This document shows, in pieces, positions 9,116 through 17,820 of a DNA stretch of 64,000 nt. The first letter of the stretch is position 1. Each line of letters opens with the position of its first letter. The position numbers and the translations under genes are program-made. Source of the stretch: Winogradskyella undariae (GTDB taxonomy: Bacteria > Bacteroidota > Bacteroidia > Flavobacteriales > Flavobacteriaceae); assembly GCF_013285155.1 (NCBI RefSeq), contig NZ_JABTEL010000012.1, positions 49,425-113,424 of the forward strand, given 5' to 3'. The notes under the pieces were generated by a model. It did not search any database, was not told where the DNA came from, and saw nothing but the letters and a program-made list of their open reading frames with translations.

Positions 9116-10234
9116 TTAAAAACATTTATTTATAGTTGAGATAATTCTTTTTAATTCGTCCTCTTTAAGATTAGACCCGCTAGGTAAGCATAAGCCTTTT
9201 TCAAACAATTCATCTGAAACTCCATTGAGGTATGATGGGCTATTTTTAAAAACAGGTTGTTGGTGCATAGGTTTCCATAATGGTCTAGATTCGATGTTTT
9301 CTTTCTCTAAAGCTAGTCTTATATTTTCTTTAGTTTTTTCTGAATCTAATAATATGCATGTTAGCCATCGGTTAGAAAAATAGCCTTCAGGTTCTTTTAA
9401 AAATGTAATTTTCTCATTCGTTTTAAAAGCATCTACATATAAATCATAATTAGCTCTTCGCTTTGAAACATGGTTGTTGAGCACCGTCATTTGTCCACGG
9501 CCAACACCCGCAGCGATGTTAGACATTCTGTAATTGTAGCCTATTTCGGAATGTAGATAATATGGCGCATTGTCTCTAGCTTGTGTCGCTAAGAAAATAG
9601 CTTTCTTTTTTTGTTTTAATGTTTTTGTAATTAAAGCGCCTCCACCAGAAGTTGTTATTATTTTATTTCCGTTAAAAGATAATATAGATAAATCACCTAA
9701 AGTTCCACAATGTTTACCTTTATAGAGACTCCCTAATGATTCTGCACCATCTTCTAGAATAGGAATATTATATTTTGAGGCTATTTTATTAATTTCATCA
9801 ACCTTATAAGGCATACCATATAAATGTACAGCAATAATGGCTTTAGGTTTTTTTCCTTTGGAGATTCTGTCTTTAATAGCAATTTCTAATTGAATAGGGC
9901 AGATGTTCCATGTGTCTTTTTCACTATCAACAAAAATTGGTTTTGCTCCTTGATACACGATGGGGTTTGCTGTTGCTGAAAATGTGTTGGTTTGACAAAT
10001 AACTTCATCTTCATAACCAATATCTAGAAGGATTAAGCTTAAATGTATAGCGGAAGTGCCAGAAGCTAATGCAGCAATATGTTTATCTTTATTTAAATAA
10101 GATTCTAAGTCATTTTCAAATCCATTTATATTTTGCCCTATAGATGCTAAGCAGTTAGAGTTAAAAGCTTCTTGGATGTATGTTAACTCATTACCACTCA
10201 TATGTGGTGACGAAAGCCATATTTTAGGTTTCAT
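9116..10234 (-). CDS. DegT/DnrJ/EryC1 PLP-dependent sugar aminotransferase
   Basis: Aspartate-aminotransferase-fold enzyme of 372 residues that aminates a nucleotide-linked keto sugar for surface polysaccharide or glycan synthesis. The markers are ASGTSAIHLSL (about 57-67, phosphate binding), EDGAESLGSLYKG (161-173) and the PLP lysine in SFNGNKIITTSGGGA (Lys191). It resembles PglE and perosamine-synthase-like members, but the exact sugar cannot be assigned. It follows the UDP-glucose dehydrogenase gene, but a terminator lies between them, so it probably has its own promoter. Confidence 0.88.
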   Translation of the reverse strand: MKPKIWLSSPHMSGNELTYIQEAFNSNCLASIGQNINGFENDLESYLNKDKHIAALASGTSAIHLSLILLDIGYEDEVICQTNTFSATANPIVYQGAKPIFVDSEKDTWNICPIQLEIAIKDRISKGKKPKAIIAVHLYGMPYKVDEINKIASKYNIPILEDGAESLGSLYKGKHCGTLGDLSILSFNGNKIITTSGGGALITKTLKQKKKAIFLATQARDNAPYYLHSEIGYNYRMSNIAAGVGRGQMTVLNNHVSKRRANYDLYVDAFKTNEKITFLKEPEGYFSNRWLTCILLDSEKTKENIRLALEKENIESRPLWKPMHQQPVFKNSPSYLNGVSDELFEKGLCLPSGSNLKEDELKRIISTINKCF

Positions 10235-10292
10235 AAATATAAATTGTTAAGTAACTATTTTATTACGAGGGAAATTGTTTGTATAATAGAAT

Positions 10293-10319
10293 AAATCTGA
10301 TGTACAATCGGATTTTTTT
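10293..10319 (+). other. Terminator-like hairpin without an upstream plus-strand gene
   Basis: A nine-pair arm (10293-10301 with 10307-10315, one wobble) is followed by a T-run on the plus strand, but no plus-strand gene precedes it. It lies in the leader of the minus-strand aminotransferase gene. It may be a leader hairpin or a remnant. Confidence 0.3.
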
Positions 10320-10398
10320 CAAAATTAAAACAATATAATTAATTTGCTATTTATTTGTTGATTGTAAATAAGGCTATTAAATTGAATTATTTTAAAGC

Positions 10399-10434
10399 AA
10401 AAATGCACTAAACTTAAGTGTTTAGTGCATTTTT
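10399..10434 (-). terminator. Intrinsic terminator after the UDP-glucose dehydrogenase gene
   Basis: A perfect 15-bp stem (10399-10413 with 10420-10434) with a 6-base loop and A/T-rich ends lies 21 bases past the dehydrogenase stop. Confidence 0.8.
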
Positions 10435-10454
10435 ATATTTTTAAAAGGATAGAT

Positions 10455-11834
10455 TTATTTTCCTATTGAAGAATATTCAAATCCAATAGCTTCCATCTCT
10501 GTTTTATCTAAGATATTTCTACCGTCAAAAATGAACGCTGGTTTTTTCATTTGACTATAGATTTTTTTCCAATCGTAAGTCTTAAACTCATCCCATTCGG
10601 TCATAATTGCAATAGCATGTGCGTCTTTTGTAGTTTCGTAAGGATCGTCAAAAGATGTTACTAAGTCTGCATTTTCTTCCTTAGTTCTTGTGTCTAGATA
10701 ATTTAAGTCGTTTTGTACTTTTTTATCATTTACTTTAGGATCGTAAACAGCAATATTTGCTTGTTCATTTAATAAGTGATCTGCAACGTAAATTGCTGCT
10801 GATTCTCTTGTGTCATTGGTGTCTTTTTTAAAGGCCCAACCTAACATTGCAATTTTTTTACCAGATACAGTATTATATAATGTGCTAATTAAATTATCAG
10901 AAAAACGACGTTTTTGGTGATCATTTAAAATAATAACCTGTTCCCAATAATCAGCTACTTGATTTAAACCATAACTTCTTGCGATGTATACAAGGTTTAA
11001 TATGTCTTTTTGAAAACAAGAACCACCAAATCCGATAGAAGCATTTAAAAATTTAGATCCAATTCTAGAATCCATTCCTATAGCTTTCGCAACTTCGTTT
11101 ACATTTGCTTCTGTATGCTCACATAATTCTGAAATGGCATTAATGGAAGAAATACGTTGTGCTAAAAAGGCATTAGCAGTTAATTTAGATAACTCAGAAG
11201 ACCAAACATTAGTTCTTAATATTCTTTCTTGAGGCACCCAACTACCATAGACATTTGCTAGGCTTTCAATAGCGTCTTTAGATTCACCACCAATTAAAAC
11301 ACGATCTGGATCTAGCAAATCTTCAATTGCTGTTCCTTCTGCTAAAAATTCAGGATTAGATAAGATTTCAAATTTCACATCACTTCCTGTGTTGTGTAAA
11401 ATACTTTTAATAGCTTGAGCTGTTCTTACTGGTAGTGTTGATTTTTCTACAACAATTTTGTCGGTAGTTGCAACGTCAGCAATATTTCTAGCACATAATT
11501 CTACAAACTTTAAATCGGCAGCCATTCCTTTTCCTTTACCATATGTTTTGGTAGGAGTGTTTACTGAGATAAAAATCATTTCAGATTCGGCAATAGCTTC
11601 ATCAATAGCTGTAGTGAAAAATAAGTTTTTCCCTCTAGTTTCTTCAACAATCTCAGCTAAACCCGGTTCGTATATTGGTAATTTTGATAGATCTTTATCA
11701 TTCCAAGCAGCAATACGCTCTTCGTTTATATCAACTATAGTTACTTTGATATTTGGATTCTTTTTTGCTATTACTGCCATTGTTGGTCCTCCAACATAAC
11801 CGGCTCCGATACAACAAATTTTGGTTACTTTCAT
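10455..11834 (-). CDS. ugd: UDP-glucose 6-dehydrogenase, animal-type
   Basis: Oxidises UDP-glucose twice to UDP-glucuronate with NAD. The Rossmann start is [32 protein letters not shown] follows near residue 89, and the catalytic cysteine is in [10 protein letters not shown] (Cys273). The sequence, as I recall the metazoan enzyme, follows it almost block for block ([36 protein letters not shown]), unlike the shorter classical bacterial Ugd. The product would feed the epimerase encoded just upstream on the same strand, giving UDP-galacturonate for surface polysaccharide. Confidence 0.93.
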   Translation of the reverse strand: MKVTKICCIGAGYVGGPTMAVIAKKNPNIKVTIVDINEERIAAWNDKDLSKLPIYEPGLAEIVEETRGKNLFFTTAIDEAIAESEMIFISVNTPTKTYGKGKGMAADLKFVELCARNIADVATTDKIVVEKSTLPVRTAQAIKSILHNTGSDVKFEILSNPEFLAEGTAIEDLLDPDRVLIGGESKDAIESLANVYGSWVPQERILRTNVWSSELSKLTANAFLAQRISSINAISELCEHTEANVNEVAKAIGMDSRIGSKFLNASIGFGGSCFQKDILNLVYIARSYGLNQVADYWEQVIILNDHQKRRFSDNLISTLYNTVSGKKIAMLGWAFKKDTNDTRESAAIYVADHLLNEQANIAVYDPKVNDKKVQNDLNYLDTRTKEENADLVTSFDDPYETTKDAHAIAIMTEWDEFKTYDWKKIYSQMKKPAFIFDGRNILDKTEMEAIGFEYSSIGK

Positions 11835-11959
11835 GCTTTTAATTGTGATTTAATTAAAGTCAACAGTCTATGAATTTGACTTATCTTATTATATAATTGA
11901 TCTTTATTATGTATTGTGTTATTTTGGTATACAAATATAATTTATTTAATGCTTAACTA

Positions 11960-12979
11960 TTAATTATAATAGTCTTTATACCAATTTATAAAAGATTTTA
12001 CACCTTCTTTTATTGATGTATTGGGGCTGTAGTTGTAATCCTTAATTAATTCATCTACATCTGCCCAAGTGCGTTCTACATCTCCAGGTTGCATCTCCAT
12101 CATATTTTTGATAGCTTCCTTACCTAAGTTTAATTCAATTTCTTTTATGAAATCTAATAATTTTACAGAGTTGTTATTACCAATATTATATAATTTATAA
12201 AATTGATTAGCTTCTATTCTTTCTTTTGGTGATTTTTCAATAACTCTAACAACGCCTTCTACAATGTCATCTATGTAAGTGAAATCGCGTTCCATTTTAC
12301 CATGGTTAAAAACTTTTATAGGTCTGTTATTTACAATAGCATCAGTAAACAGAAACATGGCCATATCTGGTCTTCCCCAAGGTCCATATACCGTAAAGAA
12401 TCTTAATCCTGTTGTTGGGACTTTAAACAGATGGCTATAAGTGTGCGCCATAAGTTCGTTGCTTTTTTTGGTTGCTGCGTATAAGCTTATTGGGTGATCC
12501 ACGTTGTCATCTGTAGAAAACGGTATTTTTTTATTCATTCCGTAAACACTAGAGCTACTTGCATAAACCAAATGCTTAATTTTGTAATTTCTGCAGCATT
12601 CAAGGATGTTTAAAAAACCTATAAGATTAGAATCTACATAAGTTTCAGGATTTTCAATACTGTATCTAACACCTGCTTGAGCTGCTAGATTACAAACGAT
12701 ATCAAATTTTTCGTTTTTGAATAATTTAGGGAGCTCTTCACGATCTTCAAGATTCATCCTAACAAAAGAGAAGTCTTGAGATTTACTTTTACAAACAGTA
12801 TTAAAAACTGCTGCTTCGCTTTTGTTTATACCTAATTCACTTAATCTTGAGTATTTTAGATTGACATCGTAATAGTCGTTTAGGTTATCTAAACCAACAA
12901 CCTGATGTCCTTTAGATACTAATATTTTAGAAGTATAAAAACCAATAAATCCTGCTGCTCCTGTAACTAATATTTTCAT
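11960..12979 (-). CDS. NAD-dependent epimerase, UDP-glucuronate 4-epimerase-like
   Basis: Extended short-chain dehydrogenase of 339 residues. The GAAGFIGFYTSKIL nucleotide-binding start, LDNLNDYYDVNLKYSRL (typical of UDP-glucuronate 4-epimerases), SSSSVYG, the YAATKKSNE catalytic Tyr/Lys pair, and GLRFFTVYGPWGRPDMA are visible. It probably interconverts UDP-GlcA and UDP-GalA, which fits the UDP-glucose dehydrogenase gene 125 bp downstream on the same strand. The ATG at 12979 starts directly at the fold; an in-frame one 7 codons upstream is less likely. Confidence 0.88.
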   Translation of the reverse strand: MKILVTGAAGFIGFYTSKILVSKGHQVVGLDNLNDYYDVNLKYSRLSELGINKSEAAVFNTVCKSKSQDFSFVRMNLEDREELPKLFKNEKFDIVCNLAAQAGVRYSIENPETYVDSNLIGFLNILECCRNYKIKHLVYASSSSVYGMNKKIPFSTDDNVDHPISLYAATKKSNELMAHTYSHLFKVPTTGLRFFTVYGPWGRPDMAMFLFTDAIVNNRPIKVFNHGKMERDFTYIDDIVEGVVRVIEKSPKERIEANQFYKLYNIGNNNSVKLLDFIKEIELNLGKEAIKNMMEMQPGDVERTWADVDELIKDYNYSPNTSIKEGVKSFINWYKDYYN

Positions 12980-13057
12980 AAATTTCGAATAATCTTTCAA
13001 AGGTCAAAATTTAGATATTAATCTCTAAATTTTAAAGCCATTAATTTCATTTTATTA

Positions 13058-13435
13058 TTAGTTGTTCGTATAAATAATATCGAGAATAGTAACAATTGAA
13101 TCACAATTCTTAACTTGTAATTCTAAGTCACGTTCCTTATAGCTATTTTCTATTAAATATATTTTACAAGAATCTATTTCTGTTTTACTCTTCGAAAAGT
13201 CAACGCTTCCATATTTTACTAAGTTGAAAATGGTAGTAGAATCTAATGTTTGTTTTGATATAAAGTTGGAAGCTTTATTAGAATATTGAAAAGGTTTAGA
13301 GCTAATGTTTTTTACAGTTCTAGCATTTGGCCCATAATCACAAGACGCATCTTTTCCATTCAAAAAAAATAAAAGTAGTATTAATCCTATACCAAAGCCA
13401 CCAAGATAATAGCCTAAACGATGTACAAATTTCAT
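13058..13435 (-). CDS. Small membrane-anchored protein, function unknown
   Basis: A 125-residue protein with one N-terminal hydrophobic segment (about residues 9-26, YLGGFGIGLILLLFFLNG) and a soluble remainder with three cysteines. It resembles a small family common downstream of alanine dehydrogenase genes in flavobacteria; DUF4258 is possible, but I cannot confirm it. It lies 106 bp after the alanine dehydrogenase gene, with a short repeat hairpin between them. Confidence 0.7.
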   Translation of the reverse strand: MKFVHRLGYYLGGFGIGLILLLFFLNGKDASCDYGPNARTVKNISSKPFQYSNKASNFISKQTLDSTTIFNLVKYGSVDFSKSKTEIDSCKIYLIENSYKERDLELQVKNCDSIVTILDIIYTNN

Positions 13436-13507
13436 AATAATTTTATCCTGCTAAAGCAAGAAGTTTTTTTAGTTAAATAATATTGATAATGTGCAGATAA
13501 AGAAATA

Positions 13508-13529
13508 ACACTTCGGCTACGCTTAGTGT
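13508..13529. repeat. Short REP-like hairpin
   Basis: ACACT...AGTGT encloses TTCGGCTACGCT. It resembles the CACTTCGA-type intergenic repeats seen elsewhere in this window and lies just past the alanine dehydrogenase stop, where it could also act as an mRNA 3' end. Confidence 0.5.
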
Positions 13530-13541
13530 AATATCTCAAGA

Positions 13542-14741
13542 CTAGAAAATTAATAAATTGGCATCAGTATATTCTAAGCCAAACCATTCTGCAACAGATT
13601 TATTAGTTAAAATTCCGTGGTAAAAATACAACCCATTTTTTAAACCACGATCAAATCGAAGCGCATTTTCTATACCTCCGTATTCTCCAATCTCTAATAA
13701 GTACGGTGTGAAGATATTACTAATGGAAACTGAAGCAGTTCTAGAGTATCGAGCAGGGATATTTGGTACACAATAATGAGTTACTCCATTATAATCAAAT
13801 GTAGGTCGATCGTGAGAAGTTACTTCGCTAGTTTCAAAACAGCCTCCCATATCTATACTAACATCAATAACTACTGATCCAGATTTCATATTAGAGACCA
13901 TACTTTCTGTGACAATTACAGGTGCACGGTTAGCGCCTCTAACAGCTCCAATAGCAACATCACAGCGTTTCAGTGCTTTTAAAAGATTTTTAGGTTGCAT
14001 AGTAGATGTGTAAACGGTGCGTCCTAAATTATTTTGAAGTCGTCTAAGTTTTGTAATTGAGCTATCAAATATCTTAACGTTTGCACCTAGGCCGATAGCA
14101 GAACGCGCAGCAAATTCACCAACAGTACCAGCGCCTAAAATAACAACCTCAGAAGGAGGAACTCCGTTAATATTACCCATCATTAAACCATTGCCACCGT
14201 TTACATTAGAGAGTAATTCGGATGCAATTAAAATAGAGGCAGTTCCTGCAATCTCACTAAGAGAACTTACTGCAGGGTATTGGCCATCATCATCTTTTAT
14301 ATACTCAAAAGCTAATGCGGTAATTCGTTTTTTAGCTAAAGCTTCAAAATAGGTTTTATTTTGAGTTTTTATTTGAAGGGCAGAAATTAAGAGTGTTTGT
14401 GGATTTATAAGCTTTATTTCATCTAAAGAAGGTGGTTCGACTTTTAATATAATAGGGCAGGAGTATACCTTTTCTGTATCATTGGTTACTTCTGCTCCAG
14501 CTTCACTATATGACTTATCTTTAAAATTAGCGCCATCACCTGCTCCAGATTCAAATAAAACACGATGTCCGTTAGCTGTTAAGGCAGATACAGCATCTGG
14601 TGTTAAGCACACACGTCGTTCTTGAAAATGAGCTTCTTTAGGAATACCGATAAAGAGTTCTCCTTTTTTCTTGAGAATTTCTAAGGTTTCTTCTTGTGGT
14701 AATAATTGAGCTCTAGTAAATGGTGTTAATGATATACTCAT
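13542..14741 (-). CDS. ald: Alanine dehydrogenase
   Basis: NAD-dependent enzyme interconverting L-alanine and pyruvate plus ammonia, 399 residues. The N-terminal catalytic part has GIPKEAHFQERRVCLTPD near residue 32. The Rossmann motif VILGAGTVGEFAARSAIGLGA lies near 205, and YCVPNIPARYSRTASVSISN near 317 is the family signature. The N-terminus carries about 25 more residues than the short form, which is usual in this phylum. Transhydrogenase alpha subunits are related but lack the PARYSRTAS block. Confidence 0.92.
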   Translation of the reverse strand: MSISLTPFTRAQLLPQEETLEILKKKGELFIGIPKEAHFQERRVCLTPDAVSALTANGHRVLFESGAGDGANFKDKSYSEAGAEVTNDTEKVYSCPIILKVEPPSLDEIKLINPQTLLISALQIKTQNKTYFEALAKKRITALAFEYIKDDDGQYPAVSSLSEIAGTASILIASELLSNVNGGNGLMMGNINGVPPSEVVILGAGTVGEFAARSAIGLGANVKIFDSSITKLRRLQNNLGRTVYTSTMQPKNLLKALKRCDVAIGAVRGANRAPVIVTESMVSNMKSGSVVIDVSIDMGGCFETSEVTSHDRPTFDYNGVTHYCVPNIPARYSRTASVSISNIFTPYLLEIGEYGGIENALRFDRGLKNGLYFYHGILTNKSVAEWFGLEYTDANLLIF

Positions 14742-14840
14742 TAGAAGTTGTTGGCTTTAGTTTACTATTGCAAGATAGTAAATAGCATTATATAATTGTA
14801 TAACTTCAAATGGTATATGTGTATGAAAAATAGAAATGTT

Positions 14841-15395
14841 TTAAAAATACTGCTTAATCTTACTCCAAAGGCCTTTTGGTTTTATCATGAATTCTTCTTC
14901 GAGCTCTGAAAGTGTTTTGTCGGCTGTGTTAATTTTGTTAAACATTTTTGCTCTGATTAAATAAATAGATGGAATTATAAAAGCCATTAATGGGACAAGG
15001 TATAATAATTGAGATTCATCAAAATTAATTAATTCAGCATTTATAGCTCCAAATATTTGATAAGAAAACATTGCTATTGGTACTAATATTGCGTGATACC
15101 ACCAGTGTCTACATGTGAAAAACCATAAAAATAAAAGCAATAAAGGAACAAGCTTCATTAAAATAGACCATAAACCTATTTGAACATCTTCATAAAATCC
15201 ACTTTTGTAAGTAAAAAACCATGTTTCCCATATTTTACCTTCCGGAGCATATTCGTATAAATAAAAAAGAAAAGGAGTTGATGCTATTGTAATAGCAATC
15301 AAACTCCCTCTTATAATGCTTTTATTGCTAATATTTCTATCCGTTTGGAAGAATTTTAAGTTTTCTTTTGTCAATTTGGCTTGTTGTTTGTCCAT
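14841..15395 (-). CDS. Four-helix membrane protein, function unknown
   Basis: A 184-residue protein with about four hydrophobic segments (about residues 30-46, 74-91, 97-115 and 129-147) and a basic C-terminal tail. No family is recognised. Its 5' end overlaps the 48-codon secreted-peptide gene by 59 bases in another frame. No later start exists before residue 80, so either the overlap is real and gives translational coupling or the N-terminus is shorter than it appears. Confidence 0.65.
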   Translation of the reverse strand: MDKQQAKLTKENLKFFQTDRNISNKSIIRGSLIAITIASTPFLFYLYEYAPEGKIWETWFFTYKSGFYEDVQIGLWSILMKLVPLLLLFLWFFTCRHWWYHAILVPIAMFSYQIFGAINAELINFDESQLLYLVPLMAFIIPSIYLIRAKMFNKINTADKTLSELEEEFMIKPKGLWSKIKQYF

Positions 15396-15483
15396 CTAAG
15401 TCAATAATGTTAGTAGCTTGTACAGTAAATAACACTCCTCCAAAGATAGCAATTGCTAGTACGAGATTTTTTTTAGTTTTCAT
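15337..15483 (-). CDS. Predicted 48-residue secreted peptide
   Basis: A short gene with a strong signal peptide, MKTKKNLVLAIAIFGGVLFT, and a likely cleavage site after VQA (residue 23). This would release a 25-residue peptide ending KRKLKILPNG. A near-consensus promoter (15514-15545) lies just upstream and this ATG is the first in its transcript, about 25 bases after the predicted start point. The 3' part overlaps the four-helix protein gene. Function unknown; a small envelope or extracellular peptide is inferred. Confidence 0.6.
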   Translation of the reverse strand: MKTKKNLVLAIAIFGGVLFTVQATNIIDLDGQTTSQIDKRKLKILPNG

Positions 15484-15513
15484 AATTTAAGGGATTTAAT
15501 TAATTAATTTATT

Positions 15514-15545
15514 CAAATGTAAAAGTGTTCGTAATTTTTTACAAA
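15514..15545 (-). promoter_or_regulatory. Complete Bacteroidota promoter for the secreted-peptide gene
   Basis: On the minus strand TTTG (15542-15545), a 20-base spacer and TACATTTG (15514-15521) match the TTTG-N19/20-TAnnTTTG consensus. It is the best-spaced promoter in the window. Confidence 0.65.
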
Positions 15546-15672
15546 TGACAAAATGTTAAAAACCAAAAAATCATGTACTTATAACTACGGTTTTTCCGTA
15601 ACTCTCGTTTGATTTTGTAGGAATATTACTTAAAAAATTAAAATTTTAGACCTGTCATAGCTGTTTTAAAGG

Positions 15673-16101
15673 TTAAATGTTCGTGTTTAATGTTAGTTTT
15701 AGTGATCTTTTATTGTCTTGTAAGTCACTAATTGTAATGGTTTGGTTAACTGAAGGTATTAATTCTTCAATACGTTTTGACCATTCCATAAATAACCAAT
15801 GTTCACTAGTTAAATAATCTTCTATTCCAAAGTTGTAAGCTTCCTCAATAGATTCTATTCTGTAAAAATCAAAATGGTAAACTTTATCACCAGGTAAATT
15901 ATACTCATTTACAATAGAAAATGTTGGACTAGTAGCAATATCTTCACTTTTCATTGCTTTTAAAAGCGCATTGATAAAAGTTGTTTTTCCAGCTCCCATA
16001 TCTCCATTAAATAATACTGTTTTTGTATTTAAGTGACTTAAAACATTAACAGCAATTTTATCGATATCTTTTAAATGATATGTGAATTCAATAATTTTCA
16101 A
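15673..16101 (-). CDS. tsaE: tRNA threonylcarbamoyladenosine ATPase TsaE
   Basis: A 142-residue P-loop protein that drives turnover of the TsaB-TsaD complex making t6A at position 37 of ANN-decoding tRNAs. The Walker A motif is FNGDMGAGKTTFINALL (about residues 31-47). SPTFSIVNEY and YHFDFYRI are the family signatures, and WSKRIEELIP lies near 108. It lies downstream of porX on the same strand with a 142-bp gap, so cotranscription is possible. Confidence 0.95.
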   Translation of the reverse strand: MKIIEFTYHLKDIDKIAVNVLSHLNTKTVLFNGDMGAGKTTFINALLKAMKSEDIATSPTFSIVNEYNLPGDKVYHFDFYRIESIEEAYNFGIEDYLTSEHWLFMEWSKRIEELIPSVNQTITISDLQDNKRSLKLTLNTNI

Positions 16102-16243
16102 TGTTTTTATATTACCAATTTATTCATACAATACTAATGAATTATTTTGGATAAACCTAGTTTGAAACGTATTTCATCGAGAATTTATGCGTTTAAAAGT
16201 TTTTTTTAGCCTTTTATCCTGAATTAGAGATTAGTCAATATTT

Positions 16244-17791
16244 TTATTTAGGATCTAATACAATAAAAGGAATAATCATTTCCTCTAGAGAGACTCCGCC
16301 GTGTTGATAGGTGTTTCTATAGTAGCTGACATAATGATTAAAGTTATTTGGATATGCTAAAAATAAATCACCCTTAGCGAAAATAAACGAACTACTCATT
16401 GTTAAAGAAGGTAGATGAACAGATTTAGGGTTTTTAATAGCTAATACATCCTTGTCTTGATACGTTAAACTTCTTCCGGTTTTGTAACGTAGATTTAAAC
16501 TTGTGTCTCTGTCTCCAATTACTTTTGTTGGTGATTTTACATTAATTGTTCCGTGGTCTGTGGTTAAAATTAATTTAAAACCAAGTTGTTGTGATAATTG
16601 AATCATCTCTAATAAAGGTGAATTCTTAAACCAGCTTACGGTTAATGAGCGGTATGCTTTATCATTAGATGCTAATTCTTTTACAACGTCCATTTCTGTT
16701 TTAGAATGCGATAGCATATCTACAAAATTGTAAACAATTACACTAAGATCATTATCTTTTAAAGATCTGAAATTTTCAACTAATTTTTTTCCAGCTTTTA
16801 AGTTGGTTATTTTGTGATATTCATGCTTTAAATGACTTAATCCTAAGCGTTTTAATTGTTCTCTTAAAAAATCACCTTCATGCATGTTTTTACCACCTTC
16901 GTCCGTGTCATTTTTCCAATATTGTGGAAATAAACTTTCCATATCGGCAGGCATTAACCCAGAGAAAATAGCATTACGAGCATATTGTGTGGCTGTTGGT
17001 AAAATACTATAAAATGCTAATTCAGAAGCTTTTTTGTAATAGTTGTTAACTATAGGTTCAAAAGCTTTCCATTGGTCATAGCGTAAATTATCAATCACAA
17101 CTAATAATGTTGGTTGTTTGTCACTTAGCTCTGGAACAATTTTTTCTTTAAATAAATTATGAGACATTACTGGTGAGTCAGATTTAGGCTGAAACCAATC
17201 TTCATAATTCTTCTCAATAAATTTACCAAACTGCATGTTGGCTTCTGTTTTTTGAGACTCTAAAATATCTGTCATCCCAATATCTTCAATACTTTCTAAT
17301 TGTAATTCCCAGTAAACAAGTTTTTGATAGAGTTCTACCCATTCTTCATAAGAATTTACCATAGATAAGTCCATGGCAATTTTTCTGAATTCTTGCTGGT
17401 AATTAGAGGTCGTCTTTTCTGAAATTAAGCGAGAATGGTCTAAATTTTTCTTTAAACTCAGTAAAATCTGATTAGGATTTACAGGTTTTATTAAATAATC
17501 GGCAATTTTATTACCAATAGCTTCTTCCATTATATATTCCTCTTCACTTTTAGTAATCATTACTATTGGCAAATTGGCTCTGCGCTCTTTTATTTCGTTT
17601 AAAGTCTCTAAACCCGTAAGGCCAGGCATGTTTTCATCTAAAAAGACAATATCAAAATTTGTATCGTTAATAATTTCTAAAGCTTCAGTACCACTTTGAC
17701 ACTTTGTAACTTGGTAACCTTTTTGCTCTAAAAAAATAATATGAGGCTTAAGTAAATCTATTTCATCGTCAACCCAAAGAATATTTATCAT
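16244..17791 (-). CDS. porX: PorX response regulator with PglZ phosphatase-like domain
   Basis: Two-component regulator of the type IX secretion system. The receiver domain (about 1-120) has the acidic pair Asp8/Asp9, the phospho-acceptor Asp52 in FLDENMPG, Thr80 and Lys102. A helical linker and an alkaline-phosphatase-superfamily PglZ domain follow (about 205-515), with VVIDNLRYDQW, the nucleophile region PTATQYARNAIFSG and the metal site TTDHGTINV. PorX is known to work with PorY and to contact the secretion machinery. The length of 515 residues is normal. The tsaE neighbourhood is typical of flavobacteria. Confidence 0.95.
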   Translation of the reverse strand: MINILWVDDEIDLLKPHIIFLEQKGYQVTKCQSGTEALEIINDTNFDIVFLDENMPGLTGLETLNEIKERRANLPIVMITKSEEEYIMEEAIGNKIADYLIKPVNPNQILLSLKKNLDHSRLISEKTTSNYQQEFRKIAMDLSMVNSYEEWVELYQKLVYWELQLESIEDIGMTDILESQKTEANMQFGKFIEKNYEDWFQPKSDSPVMSHNLFKEKIVPELSDKQPTLLVVIDNLRYDQWKAFEPIVNNYYKKASELAFYSILPTATQYARNAIFSGLMPADMESLFPQYWKNDTDEGGKNMHEGDFLREQLKRLGLSHLKHEYHKITNLKAGKKLVENFRSLKDNDLSVIVYNFVDMLSHSKTEMDVVKELASNDKAYRSLTVSWFKNSPLLEMIQLSQQLGFKLILTTDHGTINVKSPTKVIGDRDTSLNLRYKTGRSLTYQDKDVLAIKNPKSVHLPSLTMSSSFIFAKGDLFLAYPNNFNHYVSYYRNTYQHGGVSLEEMIIPFIVLDPK

Positions 17792-17798
17792 GTTGTGG

Positions 17799-17806
17799 TA
17801 TATTTG
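17799..17806 (+). promoter_or_regulatory. -7 promoter box of the HD hydrolase gene
   Basis: TATATTTG lies 15 bases before the GTG at 17821 and 30 before the TTG at 17836, between this gene and the divergent porX. Confidence 0.45.
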
Positions 17807-17820
17807 TTATCTAATAATTA

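Noticed and set aside
10293..10319. A plus-strand terminator of an unseen gene.
   Set aside because: No plus-strand gene ends there; more likely a leader hairpin of the minus-strand aminotransferase gene or chance.
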